DNA of 64,000 nt. Source: an uncultured Acetobacteraceae bacterium (GTDB lineage Bacteria; Pseudomonadota; Alphaproteobacteria; Acetobacterales; Acetobacteraceae). The position numbers were made by a program, and so were the translations under genes. The notes beneath the pieces were generated by a model. The model did no database searches. It was not told the DNA's origin and saw only the letters and a list, made by a program, of their open reading frames with translations. Numbering within the stretch: position 1 is the stretch's first letter; the number at the start of each line of letters is the position of its first letter. Below are positions 8,463 through 16,757 of the stretch, piece by piece. The stretch spans positions 23,213-87,212 of the forward strand of contig CAIYDT010000050.1 in assembly GCA_903924985.1 (NCBI GenBank), written 5' to 3'.

Positions 8463-8927
8463 TCAATCCGCGTTACGACACTTGATCATCCGCAGGGGGG
8501 TGTAAACCAGCGCCACCGTCCCGTCCTGCTTGACCACCTTGTTGCGGGTTCTGACCAGCCCGCGACCGGGGCGGTTCTTGGACAGGCGGGCCTCGATGAC
8601 CTCGCATTCCACGTGGATGGTGTCGCCGGCGAAGACAGGGGCTTTCACGTCGAGTTCCATGTGCAGGAAGGCGAAGCCGGTGTGCTGCATGGTGGCTTGC
8701 ACCAGCAGGCCCTCGGCGAAGCAGTAGCCCAGGGCACCGGGGGCGATGCGCTGCTTGATGTCGCTTTCTTCGCGCAGAAATTCGATGTTGGTGAACAGCA
8801 CTTCCACCATGCCGGTGGCATTGACGAAGTTGGTGATGTCCGCCTCGGTCACGGTGCGGCCGATGGTCTTGAAGACGCGGCCGACCGGCAGGTCCTCGTA
8901 GTACATGCCCAGTCCGACGGTTTCCAT
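8463..8927 (-). CDS. MaoC family (hot-dog fold) protein
   Basis: The 154-residue hot-dog protein shows MaoC features: VTEADITNFVNATG near residue 30 and PGALGYCFAEGLL in the middle. The usual catalytic Asp-x-Asn-x-x-His stretch is replaced by GMVEVLFTN, so it may be non-catalytic or act on a different chemistry, perhaps as partner of the downstream MaoC-SDR fusion. The start at 8927 is preceded by AAGGAGG. Confidence 0.78.
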   Translation of the reverse strand: METVGLGMYYEDLPVGRVFKTIGRTVTEADITNFVNATGMVEVLFTNIEFLREESDIKQRIAPGALGYCFAEGLLVQATMQHTGFAFLHMELDVKAPVFAGDTIHVECEVIEARLSKNRPGRGLVRTRNKVVKQDGTVALVYTPLRMIKCRNAD

Positions 8928-8943
8928 GCGCTGCCTCCTTGGA

Positions 8944-9330
8944 TCAGTTGTCTTTCTTCATCACAGTGAAGTGCAAACCGCAGTCGCCATTGGTTATATC
9001 GCCCTCAATGCGACTGCCGGCCCGCTTGCCGATCAGGGTGATGCCCGGCGCCTGCCCACGCACGACATCGTCGGACCCGATCTCAGCGTCCACCCATGTC
9101 TTGCCATCCCAGCGGTACTGGAACTTGTCGTCCCACACCTGCAGCGTCACCAACCCCGGATGCGGGCAAGCTCGGCTTTCCGCCTGAAACCGCGTGGAGG
9201 TACCGCGCCAGATCCCGGCCGACGACTCTTCCGGCGGCTTGGGCGGCGTGGGCGGCGGCGGCGGCGGCGCGCCACAGGCAACCGGCAGCAACGACAGGGC
9301 AAGGAGCAGCGTAAGGCGAGCGGTGGTCAT
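8944..9330 (-). CDS. Small proline-rich lipoprotein, unknown function
   Basis: The 128-residue protein begins with a lipoprotein signal: hydrophobic LTLLLALSLLPVA followed by Cys19. After the lipidated cysteine comes a run of prolines, then a compact domain with WRGTSTRFQAESRACPHPG, TLQVWDDKFQYRW and a final GDCGLHFTVMKK strand, suggesting a small beta-barrel. I do not recognise a family. It is likely anchored in a periplasm-facing membrane. Its stop is 17 bases upstream of the MaoC start, so they may share a transcript. Confidence 0.65.
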   Translation of the reverse strand: MTTARLTLLLALSLLPVACGAPPPPPPTPPKPPEESSAGIWRGTSTRFQAESRACPHPGLVTLQVWDDKFQYRWDGKTWVDAEIGSDDVVRGQAPGITLIGKRAGSRIEGDITNGDCGLHFTVMKKDN

Positions 9331-9483
9331 GTGACTCCGGCGTGTTGCGATCGACAGCCCGTCATGGGTCCGAGCGGGCGGCTTGGCAACCCGCTCGCAC
9401 TTGCCCCTTGGTGAAATTGCCGTAAGAAACAGGAAACGAACCGCGGGGAACCAGCCCCCCGCACCAAGGGGAGACGCCAAGAC

Positions 9484-10878
9484 ATGTTCCGCCGACTGGA
9501 CGATGCCAAAACCCTGACTATCAACCAGATGAAGATCGTCACCGCCGCTATCGTTGGCGATATGCTGGAGTTCTTCGACTACTACCTCATTGCCTTCGTG
9601 CTGGCCTTCATCATCAAGCCCTGGCACCTGACCTTCGGGGAATCGGCTATCATCCTGACGTCCTCCGGCGTCGGCGCCATCCTGGGGGCCGCCATCTGGG
9701 GGCGCATCGCCGACGTGATGGGGCGCCGCTATGTGTTCATCGCGACGGTGCTGAATTTCTCCCTGGCCAGCGGGCTGCTGTATTTCACGCCCGATAACGG
9801 CTGGATCTACCTGTCGGTGATGCGGTTCTTCGTCGGCTTCGGGGTCGGCGGGCTGTATTGCGTGGACCTGCCGCTGGTGCAGGAGTTCGTGCCGGCGCGC
9901 ATGCGGGGCTTCATCGGCGGGCTTGTCACCGTCTTCATCCCGTTGGGAGTGATAATTTCCTCGGCGTTGGCGGCGTTCGTCACCGACTCCGTCGGCTGGC
10001 GCGGGTTGTTCGTGATCGGGCTGCTGCCGGCGGCGTTTACCCTCGTCATCCGGGCCTGGGTGCCGGAATCGCCGCATTGGCTCATGAGCCAGGGACGCAA
10101 GGAGGAAGCGCGCAAGGCGCTGGCCTGGGCGTTGCGGATCGCGCCGGAATCCCTGCCTTTGCCCGACCACGCGCCGAAGCAGGAAACCGCCGCCTGGTCG
10201 GAGATTTTCAAATATCCCAAGAGCGTCGCCGTGTCCTGGATGGCCAGCATCGGGGCGCAGACGGCGTCCTATGGCATCGGCCTCTGGGCGCCGACCTTGT
10301 TCGTGCTGCAACTCGGGTGCACCCCGGCCTACGCGGCTTTCCTGTTCTTGTGGGTGAAGCTGGCCGGCATCTTCGGGCGCATCACCTTCGCATTTCTGTC
10401 CGATTTTATGGGGCGGCGGCGGTCGGGCATGCTGTGCGGCTTCGGGGCGGCGATTTGCGTCTTCATCGCCGGGCTGGCGCACAACGAAATGATCGGCGGG
10501 ATGTCCGTGCTGTGGCTGATGATCGTCATCGGGGACTTCTTCTACGATGGCGGCTTCGCGGTGATCGGGCCCTACATGGCGGAGGTCTGGCCGACCCGGC
10601 TGCGCACCACCGGCATGGGGTCCGCCTATGGGTTTGGCGGCATCGGCAAGATCATCGGCCCCCTCGGCCTGGCACTGATCGTAGGCACGTCGGACATCGT
10701 GACGCCCAAAGCGACACTGGATGCCATTGTCCCATCCTTCATGTATTTCACCGCCTGGTTGGTGCTGTGCGGCTGCGCCTTCCTGTTCTTTGGATTCGAA
10801 ACCGGCAAACAATCGATCTCCGCGATCGACAGCGAACTGGGCGAGCCCGCTCCAGCCGCCGCGGGGAGCCGCCAATGA
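9484..10878 (+). CDS. MFS transporter (metabolite:H+ symporter type)
   Basis: The 464-residue protein has 12 predicted membrane segments. The MFS signature between helices 2 and 3 (GRIADVMGRRYVF) and the repeat after helix 8 (GRITFAFLSDFMGRRRSG) are both present. Sequence style (MLEFFDYY, PESPHWLMSQGRKEEARKAL) fits the aromatic acid / sugar symporter group. It overlaps the downstream flavin monooxygenase-like gene by ATGA, so it probably imports that enzyme's substrate. Confidence 0.87.
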   Translation: MFRRLDDAKTLTINQMKIVTAAIVGDMLEFFDYYLIAFVLAFIIKPWHLTFGESAIILTSSGVGAILGAAIWGRIADVMGRRYVFIATVLNFSLASGLLYFTPDNGWIYLSVMRFFVGFGVGGLYCVDLPLVQEFVPARMRGFIGGLVTVFIPLGVIISSALAAFVTDSVGWRGLFVIGLLPAAFTLVIRAWVPESPHWLMSQGRKEEARKALAWALRIAPESLPLPDHAPKQETAAWSEIFKYPKSVAVSWMASIGAQTASYGIGLWAPTLFVLQLGCTPAYAAFLFLWVKLAGIFGRITFAFLSDFMGRRRSGMLCGFGAAICVFIAGLAHNEMIGGMSVLWLMIVIGDFFYDGGFAVIGPYMAEVWPTRLRTTGMGSAYGFGGIGKIIGPLGLALIVGTSDIVTPKATLDAIVPSFMYFTAWLVLCGCAFLFFGFETGKQSISAIDSELGEPAPAAAGSRQ

Positions 10879-12011
10879 GTATCGCCGACGAACAGGTTGA
10901 AAAGGCCCGAGCCCTCGCGCCAATGATTCGGGAGGACGGGGATGAGATCAACCGCATCCGCAAGATCACCCCGCGCATTGTTGCCGCGCTGAAGGCCGGT
11001 TCGTTCTTTCGCATGCTGCAGCCAAAGTTCCTCGGCGGGCTGGAACTGCGGCCCTACGAATTCGCCCGCGTCACGGAAGCCCTGGCATCGATGGATGCCT
11101 CGGTCGGGTGGATCACCTGCCAGAGCAACGGCTGCTCCATGACCTCGGCCTACATGGACCGAAAGGTGGCGGAGCAAATATTCGGGCCGGTGGACGGCAT
11201 CCTGGCCTGGGGGCCGCAATGGGGCGGGCCGGCCAGCGCCAAATGGACCGAGGGCGGCTACATCCTGAACGGCACCTGGCGCTTCGCCAGCGGCAGCCAG
11301 AATGCGTCCTGGATGGGCGCGCACGTCACTATCGACGGCACCCGCGAATTACGGACCTTCCTGTTCCCGCAGTCCAGCGTTGAGATGCAGGACATCTGGC
11401 ATACCATCGGCCTGCGCGGCACCGCGTCCAACCAGTACGTCGCGCGCGACCTGTTCGTGCCGGAGGAACGCGCGCTGTTTCGCGACGACCCCAAGCACCG
11501 GCGGGAGGACGGGCTGCTGTACCGCTTCACCAGCGGGCAGCTTTACTCCGCTGGGTTCGCCGGCGTGGGCCTGGGCATCGCGCGCGGAATCATGGGCGAC
11601 TTCCTGGCACTGCCCGCCAACAAAGTGGCCCGCGGCGCCGGCAAGACCTTGCGTGAAAACAACGTCGTGCAGGCGCAGTACGCCATCTGCGAGGCGAAAC
11701 TCCGATCTGCCCGCTACATGTTGCACAACACCTGGCAGGAAGCCTGGGCCTATGTCGAGCAGCACGGCGACCAAACCGAGGAACATCGCGCAATGATCCG
11801 GCTGGCGTCCACCTGGGCCATCCAGAATGCGCGGGATATCGTCAACACGCTTTACCACGCCGCCGGGTCGACCGTGATCTTCGAGGAAAACCCGTTCGAA
11901 CGCCGCCTGCGCGACATGCATACCGTTGCGCAGCAATCGCAAGGGCGGCAAATTCACTTCGAGACCGTGGGCCAGCTCATGCTCGGCCTGCCCGCCGAAA
12001 ACGTGTTCTGA
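10875..12011 (+). CDS. Acyl-CoA dehydrogenase-fold flavin-dependent monooxygenase (HsaA-like)
   Basis: The 378-residue protein has the acyl-CoA dehydrogenase fold in the subgroup of two-component hydroxylases (HsaA/HpaB-type). It shows GSFFRMLQPKFLGGLELRP at the N-terminus, a middle beta domain with NGTWRFASGSQNASW, GLRGTASNQY, and a C-terminal helical bundle with ARDIVNTLYHAAGST. The catalytic base of true acyl-CoA dehydrogenases is not evident, which favours a monooxygenase that receives reduced flavin from a reductase encoded elsewhere. It is coupled to the MFS transporter upstream and followed by a VOC protein, which suggests aromatic compound breakdown. Confidence 0.8.
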   Translation: MSIADEQVEKARALAPMIREDGDEINRIRKITPRIVAALKAGSFFRMLQPKFLGGLELRPYEFARVTEALASMDASVGWITCQSNGCSMTSAYMDRKVAEQIFGPVDGILAWGPQWGGPASAKWTEGGYILNGTWRFASGSQNASWMGAHVTIDGTRELRTFLFPQSSVEMQDIWHTIGLRGTASNQYVARDLFVPEERALFRDDPKHRREDGLLYRFTSGQLYSAGFAGVGLGIARGIMGDFLALPANKVARGAGKTLRENNVVQAQYAICEAKLRSARYMLHNTWQEAWAYVEQHGDQTEEHRAMIRLASTWAIQNARDIVNTLYHAAGSTVIFEENPFERRLRDMHTVAQQSQGRQIHFETVGQLMLGLPAENVF

Positions 12012-12025
12012 GGGAGAGAGTCACC

Positions 12026-12442
12026 ATGCCAGCCAAGACGTTGAACCACTACACCATCCAGGCGCGCGATCTGGAGGCGACCAAGAATTTCTACTGCGAT
12101 ATCGTCGGCCTGACGGTCGGCGACCGCCCGCCGCTGAGCTTCCCCGGCTACTGGCTGTACTGCGGCGGCATCCCCACCGTGCATCTGCTGGGCTATCAGG
12201 CGAACGCCAAGCTGGTGACCGACGGCCCGTCCTACCCGGCCGACACCGGCCGCCTGGACCACATCGCATTCTCCTGCGAGGGCCTGGCCGAGATGCGCGC
12301 CGACCTGGAGCGCCGCGGCATGAAGTACGAGGAACGGGTGCTGCCGCGGATGAACATGACGCAGCTGTTCTACCTGGACCCGGATGGCATCGCGGTGGAA
12401 TGCAACTTCCCACCGCATGAAACTGTCGCTAAGGCGGCTTGA
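12026..12442 (+). CDS. VOC-family protein (glyoxalase / extradiol dioxygenase fold)
   Basis: The 138-residue protein has one vicinal-oxygen-chelate module. Potential metal ligands are His8, His53 (PTVHLLGY), His79 (RLDHIAF) and Glu125 (GIAVECNF), consistent with a metal-dependent ring-cleavage, isomerase or epimerase activity. GAGGGAGAG lies before the ATG. It starts 14 bases after the flavin monooxygenase, completing a transporter-hydroxylase-VOC operon. Confidence 0.8.
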   Translation: MPAKTLNHYTIQARDLEATKNFYCDIVGLTVGDRPPLSFPGYWLYCGGIPTVHLLGYQANAKLVTDGPSYPADTGRLDHIAFSCEGLAEMRADLERRGMKYEERVLPRMNMTQLFYLDPDGIAVECNFPPHETVAKAA

Positions 12443-12452
12443 GGTTTGGCGA

Positions 12453-12480
12453 GGCAGGCGGGGTCGCGGCCCCGCCTGCC
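12453..12480. terminator. GC-rich hairpin between convergent genes
   Basis: A perfect 11-bp stem (ggcaggcgggg at 12453-12463, ccccgcctgcc at 12470-12480) with a 6-nt loop, placed between the stops of the VOC and NHL genes. It lacks a U-tract but is well placed as a bidirectional terminator. Confidence 0.5.
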
Positions 12481-12493
12481 GGCGCCATTTCCA

Positions 12494-13351
12494 TCACGAT
12501 TTACGCACGAACTTGTCCACCCCCCGGTTCACCGTCAGGCCGGCGTAGACATCCCCGTGCGAGTCCACGCCGACGCCATGGACATGCCGGCTTTCCATGC
12601 GTGCGAGCACGTTGCCGTCCACGTCGCGCACGCAGACATAGGCCGGCTTGTCGTCGTATTCCTGCTCCGCGATGTAGTAATTGCCATCCTTGCCGCGGGT
12701 GATGTCGTTCGGGCCGCCCATACCGGTCCACATCCCGAGGAAATCGCCGTCCGGCGTGAAGATTTGGATGCGCCTGTTGGACCGGTCCGCCACGTACAGC
12801 TTGCCGTCACCATCGAAGGCGATGCTGTGAGGGAGGTGGAATTGCCCCTCGCCCTTACCCGGCGTGCCCCAGGATTTCACCAGCTTGCCGTCGCCGGTGA
12901 AGCGATGCACACGGGCGTTGCGGTAGCCATCGGTGACGTAAATATCACCGTTGGGGTGCTTGATCATTTCGGTGGGGTGATTGAACGGCCCGGCCGCGCG
13001 TTCCGCGAGCCAGGGCGAGTCCGTGCAGCCGGTATCGGAATGCACGCCGGGTCGTCCGAGCTGTAGCAAAACCTTGCCGTCCAACGTGAAGGATTTGGTA
13101 ACCGAATCCGACCGGTCGGTGGTGTAGACGACATCGTCGATAATTTTCAGGCCGTGCGGGTCGCGGACCTCACCGGTACCCCAGGCGCCAAGGTATTTCC
13201 CCGTGCGCTCGAAGACCACCACCGGAGGGTCCTTGCGCTGGAACACATAGATGCGGTCTTGCGAATCCGCCGCCACGCGGCTGATCAGCCCGAATGGCTC
13301 GCCATTCGGCAGCTTGAAGAAATCGCGTATCACTTCGTAGGTGTATGCCAT
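12494..13351 (-). CDS. NHL-repeat beta-propeller protein
   Basis: The 285-residue protein has about six NHL/beta-propeller blades, recognisable from repeats such as FGLISRVAADSQDRIYVFQ, FNHPTEMIKHPNGDIYVTD, FHLPHSIAFDGDGKLYVAD and VHGVGVDSHGDVYAG. No signal peptide is visible. Relatives are annotated as peptidyl-alpha-hydroxyglycine lyase-like, but the catalytic assignment is not safe. It is followed by a Tat-type solute-binding protein on the same strand upstream (start 14398), with an 18-base gap. Confidence 0.8.
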   Translation of the reverse strand: MAYTYEVIRDFFKLPNGEPFGLISRVAADSQDRIYVFQRKDPPVVVFERTGKYLGAWGTGEVRDPHGLKIIDDVVYTTDRSDSVTKSFTLDGKVLLQLGRPGVHSDTGCTDSPWLAERAAGPFNHPTEMIKHPNGDIYVTDGYRNARVHRFTGDGKLVKSWGTPGKGEGQFHLPHSIAFDGDGKLYVADRSNRRIQIFTPDGDFLGMWTGMGGPNDITRGKDGNYYIAEQEYDDKPAYVCVRDVDGNVLARMESRHVHGVGVDSHGDVYAGLTVNRGVDKFVRKS

Positions 13352-13369
13352 TGTCGTTTTCTCCAGGGG

Positions 13370-14398
13370 TTATTGCCGTAGCCCGAACGCTTTCGACCAT
13401 TCCGCCAGCCAGGGGTCGCGGACGCGGTCTGATTCCACCCGGTCGGCGAACCATAATTTCTGCACCGCCGGGTCCAGGCCGGGGGTATCCGCCGGGGATT
13501 TTTTTAGCGCCGTCAGATGGCCGAGGTCGGCGATCAGCATTGCCTGCCCTTCCTCCGACAGACACCAATCCAGATAGAGCTGCGCCGCGGCCGGTCGTTG
13601 CGACACCGCGGTTATGCCGGCGCCGAAGGTGAAGCACGGCACGCCCTCGATCGGGAATACGGTGGCCAATGGCGCGCCATCCCTGATTTTCGGCATGACG
13701 GCGGGGTAGGACACGGGGGCGATCGCGATTTCCCCGCGCACCAGGGCGTCGGCGGTGACGGCGTTGGTGGTGTAAATACGAGGTTTGATGGCGGCTTGTT
13801 TCGCCCAGTAATCCTCCCCCAGCATTTTGCGCTGGAACATCACCCACACCCAGGTCGAGCCACCTGTGTAACCGCTGGGCATGCCGAGTTGGCCAGCGTA
13901 TTTGGGGCCGGTGAGGTCCCACCAGCCTTTGGGTTTGTCTTTAATCAGCTCGCTGTTCCACGCGATGCATGTGCCAGCCGTGATGCGCGGCCAGATGCGG
14001 GGGGATGCCAACGCCTCCGGAATGTAATCGGCGGCGTTCGGGGGGGCGTAGGGACGAAAGGCGCTTTCTATGTTTCGTAGCAGGGACGGTTCGGAGTGAT
14101 CGATCAGGTCGGCCACCAGTTTGTTCGCGCCGATTTCCGCCTTGATACGCTCGATCAACTGCCCGCCGGGGAGGTGCACGGTTTCGACCTTCACGAAGGG
14201 GAATCGCTTGTTGAAGGCGGCGATGGTTTCGAGTTCCAGATCCTCGATCTGCGCGGTGTAGTTGACGAAGCCGCCGTCTTGCTTCGCGGCTTCCAGCAGC
14301 GCGGACGGGGGTTCGAAACGGGGAATGGCGGCGCGGGCCGATGAGGCGGCGGCCAGCGCGAGGGTTCCAGCGATAGCGTGCCGACGGGTGATTGGCAT
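13370..14398 (-). CDS. Extracellular solute-binding protein (iron/thiamine/spermidine ABC type)
   Basis: The 342-residue periplasmic protein has a Tat signal (MPITRRHAIAGTLALAAASSARA) and a type-II binding-protein fold. IDHSEPSLL near the hinge, and AIAPVSYPAVMPKIRDGAPLATVFPIEGVP followed by YLDWCLSEEGQAMLI in the C-lobe, are typical of the Fe3+/2-aminoethylphosphonate family. No ATPase or permease is adjacent, so it is a solitary receptor. It probably forms an operon with the NHL protein downstream. Confidence 0.83.
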   Translation of the reverse strand: MPITRRHAIAGTLALAAASSARAAIPRFEPPSALLEAAKQDGGFVNYTAQIEDLELETIAAFNKRFPFVKVETVHLPGGQLIERIKAEIGANKLVADLIDHSEPSLLRNIESAFRPYAPPNAADYIPEALASPRIWPRITAGTCIAWNSELIKDKPKGWWDLTGPKYAGQLGMPSGYTGGSTWVWVMFQRKMLGEDYWAKQAAIKPRIYTTNAVTADALVRGEIAIAPVSYPAVMPKIRDGAPLATVFPIEGVPCFTFGAGITAVSQRPAAAQLYLDWCLSEEGQAMLIADLGHLTALKKSPADTPGLDPAVQKLWFADRVESDRVRDPWLAEWSKAFGLRQ

Positions 14399-14502
14399 GA
14401 TTCGGTTTCCTCCGTTGGCCGCGATGGTATCATAGCCGGCGGTCTTCTGCCCATCAGGCGGCGGCGATGTCGGTCAGGTCGTACGCGGTTGCCACAGATG
14501 CA

Positions 14503-14772
14503 GTCGGGGCCCGTGCTCATGGCGATACCTGGCAGCAGCATCGGGACGGCCAATCGATGGAGATGTGCCATCTGGTACAGCAGGTTCTCCCGCGTCAGAT
14601 TATCGCCGCATCTGTCGGGAACCTTAACAGTCGCCGCTGCCCGATAGTAACCGTTGACACTGAATTTGTCGTTGGGATCTAAACCCGGCGCATTCGTCTT
14701 CATGAAGTCCAAATAGGCGGCCATCTCGGGGTCATTCGCCCACGCGGCCTGAGAACGAGGACATCGAACCAT
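14503..14772 (-). pseudogene. Branched-chain amino-acid-type (LivK-like) binding protein, C-terminal fragment
   Basis: Ninety codons match the C-terminal lobe of type-I periplasmic binding proteins: WANDPEMAAYLDFMKTNAP, a tyrosine-containing NGYYRAA segment, then CGDNLTRENLLYQMAHL and the PMLLPGIAMSTGP strand. The N-terminal two thirds with the signal peptide are missing. After STGP the frame becomes arginine-rich and no longer matches. It is a truncated remnant. Confidence 0.75.
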
Positions 14773-14904
14773 GGCATGTCACCTTTCCAATGGTGGCACG
14801 GGTTCCGCGCGGAATTTTTATAAGTCCTGGTCTTCGGACCTCTCAAATCTCCAACGGCGTCCTATGATCGACACCGTACTGGTTGCGAATTCGCCCTCCC
14901 CCTG

Positions 14905-15759
14905 TCACTCCGCCGCCATCCGCCCCATCTCGGCCCAATCCTTGATCGAAACCCGCCAATGGATCCGGTCCTGCTCCGGCGGGTAATCCCCAGCGGCCTT
15001 GTGATACGAACACCGGTTGTCCCAGATCACGATGTCCCCAACGCTCCATTTGTGCCGGTATTGGCCGTTTGGCTGGATCATGTAGCCGGTCAGTTCCTGG
15101 ATCAGATCGTTGCTGGCGTTTTCTTCCATGTCCTTCATGAACACGATCTTGCCCGGATCGAAATAGAGGGCCTTGCGGCCGCTCTCGCGGTGCAGGCGAA
15201 CGATCGGGTGGAACACCGGCTTCCAGTCGCGGTCCTCGGGGTTCAGCAGGGCCTGGCTGCTTTTGCGCCCGCCATAGGTGAAACCGCCGATAACGTTCTC
15301 CAGCCTTGCCCTCAATTGTTGCGGTAGCGCTTCGTAGGCCGCGTAGCCGCTGGCAAACAACGTGTCGCCGCCGGTGTCGGGGATCGCGAGCGCATAGAGC
15401 TGCGTGGCCTTGAACGGGACCTCGTCGTAGGCGCCGTCTGTGTGCCAGCCCTCGGCCCCGCGGCGATAGATCGCCTGGTTCAGCTGCCCGTTCGGATCGA
15501 ATTTGTTGATGCCGAGCATGGTGATGTCGGGGTAGTCGGGGTGGCGGGTGGATTTTGAGGGATGGGGCTCCACGATGCCGAAGCGGCGGCTATAGGTCAG
15601 GAATTCGGGGATCGTCAGCTCCTGGGCTTTGACGACCAGCACGTTATGGTCGATCCAGGCTTGGTAGATCTTGGCGAAATCCTCGTCGCCGATAGTTTTG
15701 ACGTCGACGCCCGAGACCTCGACGCCGATCTGGTCGCCGACCAAACGGATGTTCATCAT
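14905..15759 (-). CDS. TauD/TfdA-family 2-oxoglutarate-dependent dioxygenase
   Basis: Fe(II)- and 2-oxoglutarate-dependent oxygenase of 284 residues. The metal-binding facial triad is visible: His-Thr-Asp in GWHTDGAYD and the distal His in NRCSYHKAAGDY. The arginine that binds 2-oxoglutarate lies in RIHWRVS. The ATG at 15759, one codon before a second ATG, is preceded by GGAGG at suitable spacing; a longer N-terminus from 15840 would run through a palindrome and is unlikely. The gene stands next to an SsuABC-like transporter, a frequent pairing for sulfonate or carboxylate use, but the substrate is unknown. Confidence 0.87.
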   Translation of the reverse strand: MMNIRLVGDQIGVEVSGVDVKTIGDEDFAKIYQAWIDHNVLVVKAQELTIPEFLTYSRRFGIVEPHPSKSTRHPDYPDITMLGINKFDPNGQLNQAIYRRGAEGWHTDGAYDEVPFKATQLYALAIPDTGGDTLFASGYAAYEALPQQLRARLENVIGGFTYGGRKSSQALLNPEDRDWKPVFHPIVRLHRESGRKALYFDPGKIVFMKDMEENASNDLIQELTGYMIQPNGQYRHKWSVGDIVIWDNRCSYHKAAGDYPPEQDRIHWRVSIKDWAEMGRMAAE

Positions 15760-15824
15760 GGATGTTTCCTCCACCCCAAATTCTGGCGTTATGCTGCGCC
15801 AGGGTGGGCGGGGCGTCAAATCGG

Positions 15825-15875
15825 GCGCACCTTTCGTCACCCTCGGGCTTGACCCGAGGGTGACGAAAGGTGCGC
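15825..15875. repeat. REP-like palindrome, copy 1
   Basis: A perfect inverted repeat with 23-bp arms (15825-15847 and 15853-15875) and a 5-nt loop cttga. The tip reads CCTCGGGCTTGACCCGAGG. It belongs to a palindrome family with three other sites in this window. It lies between the TauD start and the transporter operon end. Confidence 0.9.
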
Positions 15876-15928
15876 ATGTCGGGACAAGCCGGCGGATGGC
15901 CCATTAATAATATCCCGACAGGCAGGCC

Positions 15929-16753
15929 CTACGAACTCTCTTCCTTCCACCGCAGCATCAACTTCTCGCTTTGCTTCAGCAACTCGTGCAGGCCGGTGGC
16001 GATCAGCATCAGGACGAACAGCGCCGCGAACACCCCGCTGGTGTCGTACTGCCCGGCGGACGCCTGGATCAGGTAGCCTAACCCCTTGTTAGAGGCCATC
16101 ATTTCCCCCACTACCGCGCCGATCAGTGCGTAGGGGACGGAGATCTTCATGCCGGTAAAAATCCACAGCAAAACGGATGGAAGAATAACCTTGCGCACGA
16201 TCTGCCAGCGGGTCGCCCCCATCAGGCGCAATACGTCCACCAGTTCCTGCTCCACCGCCAGGGTGCCGGCGTAGGTGTTGTAGAACACGAGGAAGAACAC
16301 CACGAAGGTGGCCAGCACCACCTTGGACAGCAGCCCCACCCCGAACCACAGGATGAACAGCGGCGCGAGGGCGATCTTGGGCAGGGAGTAGAAGGCGATG
16401 ATGAAGGGGTCCAACACCGCCGCCAGCCGCTTGTTCAGGCCCAGTGCCAGCCCGACTCCGATGCCGGTGACGGCGCCGAAGACGAAGCCGAGGATGGTCT
16501 CGGTCATGGTGATTTCGACGTGCATCCACAGGTCGCCACTATCGACCCAGGCCATCAACTGGGCCCAGATGGCGGAGGGGCTGGAGATCCAGAACGGTTT
16601 CACCCATCGGCCGCTGATGGCCTCCCACAGCGCCAGGCCCACCACGGTGATCCCCACCCGCCAGGCCAGTACCTTGAACCATTCGGCCCGAGCGCTCGCG
16701 ATGACGTCGTGGCCGACGCGGGGTTCGTTCAGTTCGGCGGTCAATGCGTCCAT
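15929..16753 (-). CDS. ABC transporter permease (SsuC/TauC-like)
   Basis: The 274-residue inner-membrane protein has six membrane segments and the binding-protein-dependent permease loop (VLRLMGATRWQIVRKVILPSV, the EAA motif that docks the ATPase). It is the last gene of a minus-strand operon whose order is binding protein, ATPase, permease; a 4-base gap separates it from the ATPase. The family carries nitrate, sulfonate, taurine or pyrimidine-precursor substrates. Confidence 0.88.
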   Translation of the reverse strand: MDALTAELNEPRVGHDVIASARAEWFKVLAWRVGITVVGLALWEAISGRWVKPFWISSPSAIWAQLMAWVDSGDLWMHVEITMTETILGFVFGAVTGIGVGLALGLNKRLAAVLDPFIIAFYSLPKIALAPLFILWFGVGLLSKVVLATFVVFFLVFYNTYAGTLAVEQELVDVLRLMGATRWQIVRKVILPSVLLWIFTGMKISVPYALIGAVVGEMMASNKGLGYLIQASAGQYDTSGVFAALFVLMLIATGLHELLKQSEKLMLRWKEESS

Positions 16754-16757
16754 GGGC

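Noticed and set aside
8944..10923. Minus-strand frame of over 600 codons across the MFS gene
   Set aside because: The part above 9330 is the antisense of the MFS transporter. Only the lipoprotein portion has a plausible start and signal.
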